Shown: piece by piece, positions 52,550 through 61,205 of the stretch
How positions within the stretch are numbered: position 1 is the stretch's first letter
How the letters are laid out: every line of letters starts with the position of its first letter
DNA from: Brevibacillus sp. DP1.3A
GTDB lineage: Bacteria; Bacillota; Bacilli; Brevibacillales; Brevibacillaceae
Direction of reading: 5' to 3'
Length of the DNA stretch: 64,000 bases
Assembly (NCBI RefSeq): GCF_013284245.2
Contig: NZ_CP085876.1
Span: 2,463,001 to 2,527,000, forward strand
Translations under genes and position numbers: made by a program
The notes under the pieces: model-generated
What the model was told of the DNA's origin: nothing
The model's input: only the letters and a program-made list of their open reading frames with translations
The model's database searches: none

Positions 52550-54172
52550 ATGAATGTTGAATGTCTCGCGCTTCCATTGGCGAATCCGCTGGCACAGGAG
52601 TACCAGCAGCAAAATGCCTCTGCATTACAGTTTTTTGCGCATAATCCCTACCGTGAACAGTCCTACCGAGAACGCGTGGAATGGCTTCAAAGTCAATCCT
52701 ATCCTCACCGGAACCAGCTCGTGGAAGGCTTATATCATTTTAATAAAGAGATGGGTACTCACCCTGAAGCACTGAAAAATATCGAGTTGCTCAAACAGCC
52801 AGACACCTATGTGGTCATTGGCGGTCAGCAAGCAGGAGTTCTGGGTGGACCACTCTATACGGTCAACAAAGCTGTTCATCTGATCCAGGCAGCGAAGAGG
52901 CTGTCTGCCGAGCTTCAGGCGAACGTCATTCCGGTGTTTTGGATTGCTGGCGAAGACCATGACATCGATGAGATCGATCATGTGTACTGGGGAGCGGACG
53001 ATGGGAAGCGCCTACACAAAGAGCGACTAGCTCTGAACAAAAAGGGCCGCCAATCGGCAAGTACGCTATCCTTGGACCCTGAACTGTGTACGCAGTTCCT
53101 GGAAAAGTTTTTCCAGGGACAGACAGAGACAGCCGAAACCAAACAGATTCGTGAGTTGCTGACGCAGACTGCAGCAGATTCGCGTACAATCGCAGAGTGG
53201 TTTGCCCGCTTGATGGCAAAACTGTTTGGCAGGCACGGTCTTGTTCTGGTTGAATCTTCGTTGCCGATTGTTCGTGAACTGCAGCAACCCATCTTTTCAC
53301 AGATCATTGAGAACAATGAGCAATTGACGAAGGTGTTGCTACGGGCAGCGGATCGGATTTCAACCGCTGGCTATCCGCTTCAATTGCAAGTGGAAGAGCA
53401 TCAAGCCAATCTATTCGTCTATGAGAGCGATGATCGATTGCTGCTAGAACGTCACGGGGAGCGCTTTATCAATCGGAGACGTTCTTACAGTCGCGATGAA
53501 TTGCTCAAGCAGGTTGCAGATTCACCGGAGCGTTTCAGCACAAATGTTGTTACCCGCGGGTTGATGCAGGAGCATCTGTTTCCTACGCTTGCCTTCATTG
53601 GAGGTCCGGGCGAGATTGCTTATTGGGCATATTATCGGGAGGTATTCGAGCTATTCGGGATGCAGATGCCGATCGTATTGCCTCGTATGTCCATTACCCT
53701 TGTGGAAGGTGCTCAACTGAGACTGCTGGATAGCTTAGGGCTTTCTATTGAACAAGTCTTGACTGATTTCACTGCTTGGAAAACCGAGTGGTCCAAAAAC
53801 CAGCCGCCACATCCGTTGGAGCAGCAATTCGCATCGGCACGGGAGTCGATCATGTCGATCTATCGTCCGCTGGTAGAGGAGGTTATTTCTCTGGATGGCG
53901 GATTGCGTGGTCTGGCTGAGAAAAATAGTAAGCTGTTGTTAGAGCAAGTATCCTTTTTGGAAGAGCGTCTGATTCGCTCGCTACAGCAAAAAGATGACGT
54001 GGAGCATGTGCGCGTCCAACGAATTGAGACCGCATTGTTGCCCGAAGGTGGGCTGCAAGAAAGAAAGCATTCGTTTTTCCCGTTCGCGAATAAATATGGT
54101 CTTGGCTTGGTTGACCGATTAGTAGATGCGCCATTCGCGCATGATGGTACTCATCAACTTTATTACCTGTAA
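52550..54172 (+). CDS. bshC: Putative cysteine ligase BshC (bacillithiol biosynthesis)
   Basis: 540 residues, the normal length. Characteristic stretches: NRQLVEGLYHF-like entry (HRNQLVEGLYHFNKEMG), YVVIGGQQAGVLGGPLYTVNKA, PVFWIAGEDHDIDEIDHVYW with the HDxDE motif, and LFPTLAFIGGPGEIAYWAYYREVF. It adds cysteine to GlcN-malate to give bacillithiol. It is YllA of B. subtilis, where it stands directly before mraZ; here about 5 kb of other genes intervene. AAAGGTGAG precedes ATG 52550. Confidence 0.94.
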   Translation: MNVECLALPLANPLAQEYQQQNASALQFFAHNPYREQSYRERVEWLQSQSYPHRNQLVEGLYHFNKEMGTHPEALKNIELLKQPDTYVVIGGQQAGVLGGPLYTVNKAVHLIQAAKRLSAELQANVIPVFWIAGEDHDIDEIDHVYWGADDGKRLHKERLALNKKGRQSASTLSLDPELCTQFLEKFFQGQTETAETKQIRELLTQTAADSRTIAEWFARLMAKLFGRHGLVLVESSLPIVRELQQPIFSQIIENNEQLTKVLLRAADRISTAGYPLQLQVEEHQANLFVYESDDRLLLERHGERFINRRRSYSRDELLKQVADSPERFSTNVVTRGLMQEHLFPTLAFIGGPGEIAYWAYYREVFELFGMQMPIVLPRMSITLVEGAQLRLLDSLGLSIEQVLTDFTAWKTEWSKNQPPHPLEQQFASARESIMSIYRPLVEEVISLDGGLRGLAEKNSKLLLEQVSFLEERLIRSLQQKDDVEHVRVQRIETALLPEGGLQERKHSFFPFANKYGLGLVDRLVDAPFAHDGTHQLYYL

Positions 54173-54182
54173 AATGCAGTGC

Positions 54183-54226
54183 AAAAATAGTCGGATCGTC
54201 CTAGAGGTGGACCCGGCTATTTTTTG
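54183..54226 (+). terminator. Terminator after bshC
   Basis: AAAAATAG..CGG..TCC pairs with GGA..CCG..CTATTTTTT, an interrupted stem with T run. Confidence 0.75.
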
Positions 54227-54333
54227 TTGTTTAAGCAGATGGAAAACTTTTCTTCAAATTATGCCGAAACTTTTCCGACAAATTCTGCGTATTAGTAGTA
54301 ATGGATTGTTTTTGGGGAAAGGTGGTACTCGGG

Positions 54334-55386
54334 ATGCAGATTACATTACAACAAATCGGGAAAAAAGCCACTCTACTAGTTGTAAGCTTGTCGGTTTTAT
54401 TGACGGGCATCGCAACCGCAGGATTGAAAAAGGCCGACGCACGGGAAGCATACGTGGCCAATTCCCCTGCATTTATCGACACAAATGGACATTGGGCAGC
54501 AAAAGAAATAGGGATTGCTACCAAAAAAGGATTGATTAAAGGCTTTCCCGACGGAACCTTTAAGCCAGAGCAAACAGTGACGCAAGAACAGTTTTTATCC
54601 CTGATTGAACGCGTCATTCCTTCCTTTACAGGTCATGAGCCGGAGAGCTTTATCAAAGAGACCTACTTGCAAGCTGCTGTGGGACGTTGGTCGGAAAAAA
54701 CCTATCACCATTTGGCTTCAGCGGGTATCATGCCATCGGGGAAACCGACGGATAGCATGACGCGGTTAGAAGCAGCAAGAACCTTGCTTGCAGCCATCGG
54801 GCATCAATCAGAAGGAGAAAAATATCGGGGAACGACAGCGAAATTTTTCACGGATCTTTCGGTCGAAAATGAAACACAGGTGATGACGGTCTACCCTGCC
54901 TACAAAATGGGGATTTTGGCTGGCTTTCCAGATGGAAGCTTTCGTCCTGATGACAAAATCAACAGAGCACAGGCAGTCGTTCTGTTAAATCGTTTGGAAA
55001 CAAAAATCGACGAGCTGTACCCTGGCAATGTAACAGAGAGCGAGAAAAAGGCAATGACACAAGCTGTCTCGTCATTTGTAGGTGACGTGATGGATAAGCA
55101 AAAGATTCGTCGCTTTGATGACTTGGTCGCGTATGTAAAGAAAAACAATCTGCCTGTGAGCGAATCGTTTTTACGCGAGCATTTTTCGTTTATGCAGTAT
55201 GAAGTGTATGATTATGTCCGGTTTCCGCAGTTTAATGAGCTGATGTACTTTGCAAAAATCGGAATGAATAAATATAGAATGACGGTTCAATATTACGCAG
55301 GAGATTTGGGTGGAAGCGTCGATCGCACGTTTTACCTTTACTCAAGCGATGGCAAAACGTTTCGACTGATTGGAAAAGATGAATAA
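54334..55386 (+). CDS. S-layer homology (SLH) domain protein
   Basis: 350 residues from ATG 54334 (AAAGGTGG upstream). Signal peptide TLLVVSLSVLLTGIATAG, then SLH modules: FIDTNGHWAAKEIGIATKKG with IKGFPDGTFKPEQTVTQEQF; a diverged second copy with LASAGIMPSGKPTDSMTRLEA; and FFTDLSV ... YPAYKMGILAGFPDGSFRPDDKINRAQ. SLH domains bind pyruvylated wall polymer. The C-terminal 130 residues (YPGNVTESEKK ... ) form a small domain of unknown type. A surface-anchored protein; its specific role is unknown. Confidence 0.88.
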   Translation: MQITLQQIGKKATLLVVSLSVLLTGIATAGLKKADAREAYVANSPAFIDTNGHWAAKEIGIATKKGLIKGFPDGTFKPEQTVTQEQFLSLIERVIPSFTGHEPESFIKETYLQAAVGRWSEKTYHHLASAGIMPSGKPTDSMTRLEAARTLLAAIGHQSEGEKYRGTTAKFFTDLSVENETQVMTVYPAYKMGILAGFPDGSFRPDDKINRAQAVVLLNRLETKIDELYPGNVTESEKKAMTQAVSSFVGDVMDKQKIRRFDDLVAYVKKNNLPVSESFLREHFSFMQYEVYDYVRFPQFNELMYFAKIGMNKYRMTVQYYAGDLGGSVDRTFYLYSSDGKTFRLIGKDE

Positions 55387-55392
55387 GAAAAG

Positions 55393-55422
55393 AAGGCTGG
55401 GACATGATCCCAGCCTTTTTTC
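55393..55422. terminator. Bidirectional terminator between SLH and APC genes
   Basis: AAGGCTGGGA and TCCCAGCCTT pair perfectly around CATGA, T run after. Confidence 0.88.
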
Positions 55423-55425
55423 GTG

Positions 55426-56688
55426 TCAGGCATGACGTTTTTGCCAGATAAAAAGGACGAGTGCAATCACGAGTGGATAGAGAGCGGACCACCCCAAAAA
55501 AGGATAGAGTCCTACTGTACAGATGAGAGAAGTCCAGGAAGCGATTCGGCCTACGCGACTATTGCGCAAGAGTCGGACCCCAGCAAGACATCCACCGATG
55601 TAAGTCGCAAAAAAGGTTGCATTGGGTAGCTCGATGAGTCTGGACAAGTCGATTACGTCGAAATAGAGTACGCCGAGAACGAGGACAAAACAAAGAGAGA
55701 GAAACAGAAGCCCGCCGGTTGGAGTCCGGTACTTGGCGTGGAGGGTGCCAAACCAGCGAGGAGCGATCTTTTCTTGCGCCAACGAATAGGCGATGCGTGA
55801 CGCAGCTCCAATGTAAGCGTTGGCTGTTGCGATACAAATGAACAAGGCGGTTACGGCTACAATCCATCCGCCGATCGGACCCAGGGAGAGTTGAACCATG
55901 ACACTGAGCGAGGCAGCAGAGATGCCGACCCCGTAGCTATGCGTAGCCACAGTCATAAAGGCCACGGCAAAATACAAGAGAGCAACGATTCCCGCACTCC
56001 ACAAAACACCGCGAATCGCGTTTTTCGCAGGATCGACGAATTCCTCTGAGAGATGCGTCACGGCTTCCCACCCAATGAAGCACCAGAACATCAGACCTGC
56101 TGCTTGCACGACACTCAACCAACCGTTTGGCATAAAAGGGGAAAAGTGAGTGACAGATGCATGCGGAATGCTTGCGACAACGGCCAAAATCAAAATCGTG
56201 ATAATCAGCGAAACAACAATCGTTTGGACACGTGCAGCTACATGCAAGCCTACAACATTCATCATAAGGACAGCGAGAAGAAGCAGAGCAGCTGCTGCAT
56301 ATACTTGCGAGTCATTCCAGTTCAGCAGGATCGCAATATAGTTGGCCCCTGTAACACTCAGGATCGGTGCGCCAATCGGGACAGACAAGAGAAAGAACCA
56401 GCCTACCATGTTTCCGAATCGATCTCCATACGCTGTCCGTACAAATGTAGAGACTCCACCTGAGCTTGGATAACGAGCAGATAACAGCCCCATCGTAATG
56501 GCCATAGGTAGGACGAGAATAGACATGACGAGCCAAGCTAAAATGGAAGCAGGGCCAGCCTTTTGCGCGGCGAGTCCGGGGATGAGCAGTACGCCGGAAC
56601 CGATCACCGCCCCGATGTATAAGGCGACGATCTGCGGAAGTCGCAGTGTTTTGGCTAGTCCGGGGGCTTGCGTGGATAAATTCCCCAT
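55426..56688 (-). CDS. APC superfamily amino acid permease
   Basis: 420 residues with about 12 membrane helices. The APC signature near the N-terminus is clear: LPQIVALYIGAVIGSGVLLIPG, then SARYPSSGGVSTFVRTAYGD; later GLMFWCFIGWEAVTHLSEEFVDP and YIGAASRIAYSLAQE. It resembles the YjeH/MtrB-like branch. Import or export and substrate cannot be read. ATG 56688 after GAGGG. Divergent from a LysR regulator that probably controls it. Confidence 0.87.
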   Translation of the reverse strand: MGNLSTQAPGLAKTLRLPQIVALYIGAVIGSGVLLIPGLAAQKAGPASILAWLVMSILVLPMAITMGLLSARYPSSGGVSTFVRTAYGDRFGNMVGWFFLLSVPIGAPILSVTGANYIAILLNWNDSQVYAAAALLLLAVLMMNVVGLHVAARVQTIVVSLIITILILAVVASIPHASVTHFSPFMPNGWLSVVQAAGLMFWCFIGWEAVTHLSEEFVDPAKNAIRGVLWSAGIVALLYFAVAFMTVATHSYGVGISAASLSVMVQLSLGPIGGWIVAVTALFICIATANAYIGAASRIAYSLAQEKIAPRWFGTLHAKYRTPTGGLLFLSLCFVLVLGVLYFDVIDLSRLIELPNATFFATYIGGCLAGVRLLRNSRVGRIASWTSLICTVGLYPFLGWSALYPLVIALVLFIWQKRHA

Positions 56689-56712
56689 AGGTAGATCCCT
56701 CACTTTTTTTAC

Positions 56713-56781
56713 TTACCATCTCGTTGGTAACTGAAGTGTAGCATAGACATAATCATCGGAGTTATCTATAATATTAGATAA
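56713..56781. promoter_or_regulatory. Divergent control region with two palindromes and the LysR-gene promoter
   Basis: TAGACA (56744-56749), 17 bases, TATAAT (56767-56772) form a strong promoter for the LysR gene. The palindrome TTATCTA-6-TAGATAA (56762-56781) overlaps its -10, and a second, TTACCA-6-TGGTAA (56713-56730), lies at the permease side. Both have the dyad form of LysR operators, fitting autorepression and control of the permease. Confidence 0.6.
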
Positions 56782-56799
56782 TTCGAATCGATTTTTCCG

Positions 56800-57729
56800 A
56801 TGAAAAGAGGGGGAAATCTGGATACTCGTTATTTGCAAACATTCCGTGAAGTAGCAAAATGCCAGAGCTTTACACGTGCAGCAGAAATTTTAGGCTACGC
56901 GCAGTCAAGTGTGACGGCCCAAATTCAAAATCTGGAATCGGAGTTCGGTGTCAGCCTATTCGAGCGTTGGGGCAAAAAAATCAGGCTTACCCACGCAGGC
57001 GAAGTGCTTCTCGGCTACAGCGAGCAGCTGCAAGCCGTATTAGAGGAGGCAAAAGCGAATCTGTCGGAGCAGGCACATTTGGCGGGAACGTTGAGTATTG
57101 GAACAGTGGAGTCACTGGCAGCCTTTTATTTACCACCTTTTTTGCAAAAATTTCGCTTGGAGCAACCACGTATGCGGATCATGCTTGCACCGGGCATCTG
57201 CCAAGACTTGAGACAGGGAGTAAAGGAAGGGAAGTTCGATTTCGCCTTTGTGCTCGATTGGCTCCAAGATCAATCTGAGCTGACAAATGTCGTTTTAGGT
57301 GAGGAAAAACTAGTTGTTGTGGCTGCACCTACCCATCCACTTGTAAAAAAAGAAAAGGTAGAAACTCACGATTTTAACGGGGAAACCTGGATTTTTACAG
57401 AAAAGGGATGCAGTTACCGAGGGATGATGGAATCGGTGTTGCGTGAAGAAGGAGCCACCGTGGAATCTTCTTTTGAATTTGGCAGTTTGGAAGCGATAAA
57501 ACAATGTGTTGCCTATGATTTAGGAATTGCGTTACTTCCGAAAATTGTCGTACAAGAAGAAGTGAAAAATGGTACACTAGTGATACTCACGTTTTCCCAT
57601 CCGGATATCCGTGTTTTCCGACAGTTGGTCTACCATAAAAAGAAATGGATGCCTCAGGCTTTGTTACGCTTTTTGGAGCTGCTTACGGTAGAAACCGCAG
57701 AGCGTAAATTGCCGATAATAGGAAAATAA
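56800..57729 (+). CDS. LysR family transcriptional regulator
   Basis: 309 residues. N-terminal winged HTH (LQTFREVAKCQSFTRAAEIL, YAQSSVTAQIQNLESEFGVSLFER) and a LysR substrate domain from about residue 95 (LSIGTVESLAAFYLPPFL, FDFAFVLDWLQDQ, LVVVAAPTHPLV, IALLPKIVVQEE). The start is unusual: ATG 56800 has no ribosome binding site, while AGAGGGGG stands 4-5 bases before CTG 56818, giving a start LDTRYLQTF that matches common LysR N-termini. Divergent from the permease, which it likely regulates. Confidence 0.86.
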   Translation: MKRGGNLDTRYLQTFREVAKCQSFTRAAEILGYAQSSVTAQIQNLESEFGVSLFERWGKKIRLTHAGEVLLGYSEQLQAVLEEAKANLSEQAHLAGTLSIGTVESLAAFYLPPFLQKFRLEQPRMRIMLAPGICQDLRQGVKEGKFDFAFVLDWLQDQSELTNVVLGEEKLVVVAAPTHPLVKKEKVETHDFNGETWIFTEKGCSYRGMMESVLREEGATVESSFEFGSLEAIKQCVAYDLGIALLPKIVVQEEVKNGTLVILTFSHPDIRVFRQLVYHKKKWMPQALLRFLELLTVETAERKLPIIGK

Positions 57730-57761
57730 TTGGAAAAACTGATGATGGTTGAACTTGCGTA

Positions 57762-57770
57762 TGATATGAT
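57762..57770 (+). promoter_or_regulatory. Extended -10 promoter of ahcY
   Basis: TGATATGAT (57762-57770) is an extended -10 element, 43 bases before the ahcY start; no good -35. Confidence 0.4.
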
Positions 57771-57812
57771 AGACAAGGTTGCTTTATGAGATAAAAGGAG
57801 GTCCATCCGTAC

Positions 57813-59072
57813 ATGAACACAGTATCTGAAAGCATCGTAAAAGATATGGCGTTGGCGCACAACGGCCATCTGAAAATTGATTGGGTAAAAGAACATATGC
57901 CTGTTCTTAACCGCATTCGTGAGCGCTTTGAAAAAGAGCAGCCGTTTGCAGGCCTGAAAGTTGCGATCTCCTTGCACTTGGAAGCAAAAACGGCTTATCT
58001 GGCAAAAGTAGTTCAAGCTGGTGGCGCTGAAGTAACCATTACTGGTTCCAACCCGCTGTCCACGCAAGATGATATTTGCGCAGCTTTGGTGGAAGACGGT
58101 ATTCGCGTATTTGCGAAATACAACCCAGATCCTGCGGAATACAAAGATCATCTGATCAAAACACTGGAAACTCGTCCTGACCTGATCATTGACGACGGTG
58201 GCGACCTGATCACTATTTTGCACAGCGAGCGCCGTGATCTGTTGTCTCAAGTACGTGGTGGTGCAGAAGAAACGACAACAGGTATTCTGCGTCTGAAAGC
58301 GTTGGAGAAAGAAGGCAAGCTGGAGTTCCCGATGGTTGCCGTAAACGATGCATTCTGCAAATACTTGTTCGATAACCGCTATGGTACGGGTCAATCCGTA
58401 TGGGATGGTATCAACCGTACAACGAACCTCGTAGTAGCTGGTAAAACTGTTGTGGTAGCTGGCTATGGCTGGTGCGGTAAAGGTGTAGCGATGCGTGCAA
58501 AAGGTTTGGGCGCAAAAGTAATCGTAACCGAAATCGACCCAATCAAAGCGGTAGAAGCTTACATGGATGGATTTGAAGTAATGCCAATGCTCGAAGCTGC
58601 GAAGCATGGTGACTACTTCGTAACAGTGACAGGTAACCGCGATATCATCAGCAAAGAGCATTTTGCAGTGATGAAAGATGGCGCAATCTTGTCCAACGCG
58701 GGTCACTTCGATGTCGAAGTAAACAAGGTCGATCTGAATGCAATGTCGACATCTTCCCGTATTGTGCGTAAAGATATTGAAGAATTTGTCTTGACTGATG
58801 GTCGAAAAGTGTACCTGCTCGCAGAAGGCCGCCTCGTGAACTTGGCTGCTGGCGACGGACATCCGGCTGAAATCATGGATATGACCTTTGCTCTGCAAGC
58901 GGTATCCTTGGCTTATGTCAATGAACAGTACAAAAACATTGGCAAAAAAGTGCTGAACGTACCATTCGAGTTGGATCAAATGGTTGCTCAGTACAAGCTG
59001 GAAGCTCTGAACATCGGAATCGACAAATTGACAGATGAGCAAAAATCCTACCTGGAAAGCTGGGTCGAATAG
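57813..59072 (+). CDS. ahcY: S-adenosylhomocysteinase
   Basis: 419 residues. Short bacterial/archaeal type: ISLHLEAKTAYLAKVVQAGGAEV, STQDDICAAL, DDGGDLI, EETTTGILRLKALE, the NAD-binding VVVAGYGWCGKGVAMRAKGLG and SNAGHFDVEV. Hydrolyses S-adenosylhomocysteine to adenosine and homocysteine, whereas B. subtilis uses the Pfs/LuxS-type route. AAAGGAGG precedes ATG 57813. Sits with, but is separately transcribed from, the LysR/permease pair; codon use suggests strong expression. Confidence 0.94.
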   Translation: MNTVSESIVKDMALAHNGHLKIDWVKEHMPVLNRIRERFEKEQPFAGLKVAISLHLEAKTAYLAKVVQAGGAEVTITGSNPLSTQDDICAALVEDGIRVFAKYNPDPAEYKDHLIKTLETRPDLIIDDGGDLITILHSERRDLLSQVRGGAEETTTGILRLKALEKEGKLEFPMVAVNDAFCKYLFDNRYGTGQSVWDGINRTTNLVVAGKTVVVAGYGWCGKGVAMRAKGLGAKVIVTEIDPIKAVEAYMDGFEVMPMLEAAKHGDYFVTVTGNRDIISKEHFAVMKDGAILSNAGHFDVEVNKVDLNAMSTSSRIVRKDIEEFVLTDGRKVYLLAEGRLVNLAAGDGHPAEIMDMTFALQAVSLAYVNEQYKNIGKKVLNVPFELDQMVAQYKLEALNIGIDKLTDEQKSYLESWVE

Positions 59073-59111
59073 TCCCTCGAATCCCGTCTTTTCCCGGCAA
59101 AAAAATATGCG

Positions 59112-59147
59112 AAAAAATCCTGCATACAAACGCAGGATTTTTTTTTA
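59112..59147 (+). terminator. Terminator after ahcY
   Basis: AAAAAATCCTGC and GCAGGATTTTTTTT pair around ATACAAAC. Confidence 0.88.
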
Positions 59148-59167
59148 TAATAACAAATAGGTACTAG

Positions 59168-59214
59168 GTGGGGAAAAGTGGGGGAAAGTGGAGCCAACCG
59201 ACAGGAAAGTGGGG
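59168..59214 (+). promoter_or_regulatory. MraZ-box-like direct repeats before mraZ
   Basis: GTGGGG, GTGGGGG and GTGGAG begin at 59168, 59178 and 59188, exactly 10 bases apart, with another GTGGGGG at 59209. MraZ binds TGGG-type direct repeats with 10-base spacing in front of its own operon in E. coli and Mycoplasma, so this is the expected autorepression site. Confidence 0.65.
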
Positions 59215-59223
59215 GACTAGGGC

Positions 59224-59655
59224 GTGTTCATGGGGGAATATCAACACAGCATCGACGAAAAAGGCCGCCTGACGATCCCAGCCAAATTCCGTGAAGGGCT
59301 AGGCACTTCCTTTGTTATTACCCGCGGTCTGGACCAATGTTTGTTTGCTTATCCGCAAGATGAGTGGAAACAACTAGAGGAAAGACTCAAGTCTCTCCCA
59401 TTTACAAAAGCAGATGCTCGCGCATTTACACGATTTTTCTTTTCAGGTGCCACCGAATGCGAGTGGGACAAGCAGGGAAGGGTAAACATACCACCCAATT
59501 TACGTGAGCATGCAGGCATGCAAAAAGAATGTGTGATCATCGGGGTGTCAAACCGTGTAGAGGTATGGAGCAAGGAACGCTGGGAAGATTACTTTGCCCA
59601 GTCAGAAGGCTCTTTTGGAGAAATTGCCGAAAAACTGGTTGATTTTAATTTGTAG
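59224..59655 (+). CDS. mraZ: Transcriptional regulator MraZ
   Basis: 143 residues, normal length, two SpoVT-AbrB-like repeats each with the DxxGR pattern: [22 protein letters not shown] and [20 protein letters not shown]. Start GTG 59224 gives MFMGEYQ as in B. subtilis; GGGGGAC lies 9 bases upstream. First gene of the division and cell wall (dcw) cluster and probable repressor of it. Confidence 0.95.
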   Translation: MFMGEYQHSIDEKGRLTIPAKFREGLGTSFVITRGLDQCLFAYPQDEWKQLEERLKSLPFTKADARAFTRFFFSGATECEWDKQGRVNIPPNLREHAGMQKECVIIGVSNRVEVWSKERWEDYFAQSEGSFGEIAEKLVDFNL

Positions 59656-59681
59656 CAGCGAGAAGAACAGGAGTGACGACA

Positions 59682-60617
59682 TTGTCGTTTCATCACGTAA
59701 CCGTTTTAATGGATGAGGCTGTCCAAGGGCTGAATATTCGTCCTGGAGGCATTTATGTAGACTGTACGCTCGGTGGAGCAGGGCATAGCAGTTTGATTGC
59801 TTCCAAGCTGACGGAGGGCGGTCGACTTATCGCCATCGATCAGGATGACTGGGCGCTGGATAATGCCCGCGAAAGACTCTCTTCCTATATGGACAGAGTC
59901 ACGCTGGTAAAGAGCAACTTCCGCCATATCAAAGACATTGTAAGCGATTTAGGTTTGACTGGCGTAGACGGAATTTTGTTTGACCTTGGGGTATCCTCTC
60001 CACAGTTGGATGAGGGAGAGCGTGGCTTCAGCTACAATGCTGATGCGCCTCTGGATATGAGAATGGACCAACAAGCGCCATTGTCAGCCTATGACATTAT
60101 CAATGAGTGGGAAGAAGAAGAGATTGCCAAGATCATTTGGCTGTACGGAGAAGAGAAATTTTCCCGCCGAATTGCCCGGCAAATCGTTCAACAACGAAAG
60201 AAGCAGCCGATCCAAACAACAGGCGAGCTGGTTGAATTGATTAAGGAAGGAATTCCTGCCGCTGCGCGCCGTACCGGACCCCATCCGGCGAAGCGCACAT
60301 TTCAGGCGATTCGGATCGCAGTCAATGATGAGCTGGATGCATTCAAAGAGGCCGTCGTCGATGCTATTACTGTCTTGAATCCAGAAGGTCGGGTAAGCGT
60401 CATCACGTTTCATTCCTTAGAGGACAGAATCTGCAAGCAAATTTATCAAGACTTTGCAAAAGGGTGCACGTGCCCGCCAGCCTTTCCGATTTGCACATGT
60501 GGGAATAAAGCAGTCGTAAAAGTCATTACAAAGAAGCCGATTTTGCCATCTGAAGAAGAATTGGAAGCGAATAAGCGTGCACGATCAGCTAAGCTACGGG
60601 TAGCGGAGAAGCTGTAG
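59682..60617 (+). CDS. rsmH: 16S rRNA (cytosine(1402)-N(4))-methyltransferase
   Basis: 311 residues. RsmH/MraW motifs: [16 protein letters not shown], the SAM loop [47 protein letters not shown], and [25 protein letters not shown]. Methylates C1402 of 16S rRNA in the P site. TTG 59682 lies 9 bases after GGAG (59669-59672) and is the likely start; GTG 59673 overlaps that site. Confidence 0.95.
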   Translation: MSFHHVTVLMDEAVQGLNIRPGGIYVDCTLGGAGHSSLIASKLTEGGRLIAIDQDDWALDNARERLSSYMDRVTLVKSNFRHIKDIVSDLGLTGVDGILFDLGVSSPQLDEGERGFSYNADAPLDMRMDQQAPLSAYDIINEWEEEEIAKIIWLYGEEKFSRRIARQIVQQRKKQPIQTTGELVELIKEGIPAAARRTGPHPAKRTFQAIRIAVNDELDAFKEAVVDAITVLNPEGRVSVITFHSLEDRICKQIYQDFAKGCTCPPAFPICTCGNKAVVKVITKKPILPSEEELEANKRARSAKLRVAEKL

Positions 60618-60650
60618 AACGGAAACAACGAGAAAGGAGAGGGAGAAGCG

Positions 60651-61064
60651 ATGAGTTATTACTACCGAGGAAATTTAGCTATGGAGTTGGAACAACAATC
60701 CAAATCTGTAACGAAGACAACAAAGCGAACGGTTCGGATCAAGCCAACGATTCCGACCGGAGAAAAATTGCTGTATCTCTTATTTATCTCGTTAACCGTC
60801 GTCGGCTTGGGTCTAGTGGGTGTCCGCTACTCGCAAATTTCCCAGTTGAATTACGAAATCCAAAGCACTAAACATGAAAATCGTGTGATGACAGAAAAAA
60901 ATGCAACGATGAAATTGCAAATTGAGCAAATGACTAACCGGGATCGCCTGCAAAAAGAAGCAGAGAAGCAGGGGATGGTATACAATCCAGGAGCTGTACA
61001 TACGATTGGGAAATCAGAAGTACGGGCAAGTTCTCTGCCACAAACACAACCCAAAAAACCTTAA
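60651..61064 (+). CDS. ftsL: Cell division protein FtsL
   Basis: 137 residues: basic cytoplasmic N-terminus, one membrane helix (KLLYLLFISLTVVGLGLVGV, about residues 43-62) and an extracytoplasmic coiled coil (ISQLNYEIQSTKHENRVMTE). The bitopic layout, length and place between rsmH and pbpB identify FtsL, which recruits the septal synthase with DivIC. Start ATG 60651 after AAAGGAGAGGGAG. A terminator-like hairpin begins at its stop. Confidence 0.9.
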   Translation: MSYYYRGNLAMELEQQSKSVTKTTKRTVRIKPTIPTGEKLLYLLFISLTVVGLGLVGVRYSQISQLNYEIQSTKHENRVMTEKNATMKLQIEQMTNRDRLQKEAEKQGMVYNPGAVHTIGKSEVRASSLPQTQPKKP

Positions 61065-61129
61065 ATGTTACTGCTCCTTATGTGCGGTAACATTTTTTCT
61101 TAGCTGGGCCAGAGTTTCTGACTCGGCTA
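61063..61129 (+). promoter_or_regulatory. Two hairpins between ftsL and pbpB, the first terminator-like
   Basis: AAATGTTAC (61063-61071) and GTAACATTT (61087-61095) form a perfect 9-bp stem with a 15-base loop followed by TTT; then TAGCTG..CAGA (61101-61113) pairs with TCTG..CGGCTA (61117-61129). The 141-base gap has no open frame. Position inside the dcw operon suggests attenuation or an RNA-processing site. Confidence 0.5.
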
Positions 61130-61205
61130 TTATGTGTTCGTCTCCCAAGAAGGGATACATTCTCGTGGCTTAAGGAGCGGGCGATCTTTGATGCGATGGA
61201 GTTGA

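Noticed and set aside
57654..59129. 491-codon open frame on the minus strand across ahcY
   Set aside because: Antisense to ahcY; residues are Phe/His/Cys-rich as expected of a codon-biased gene read backwards.
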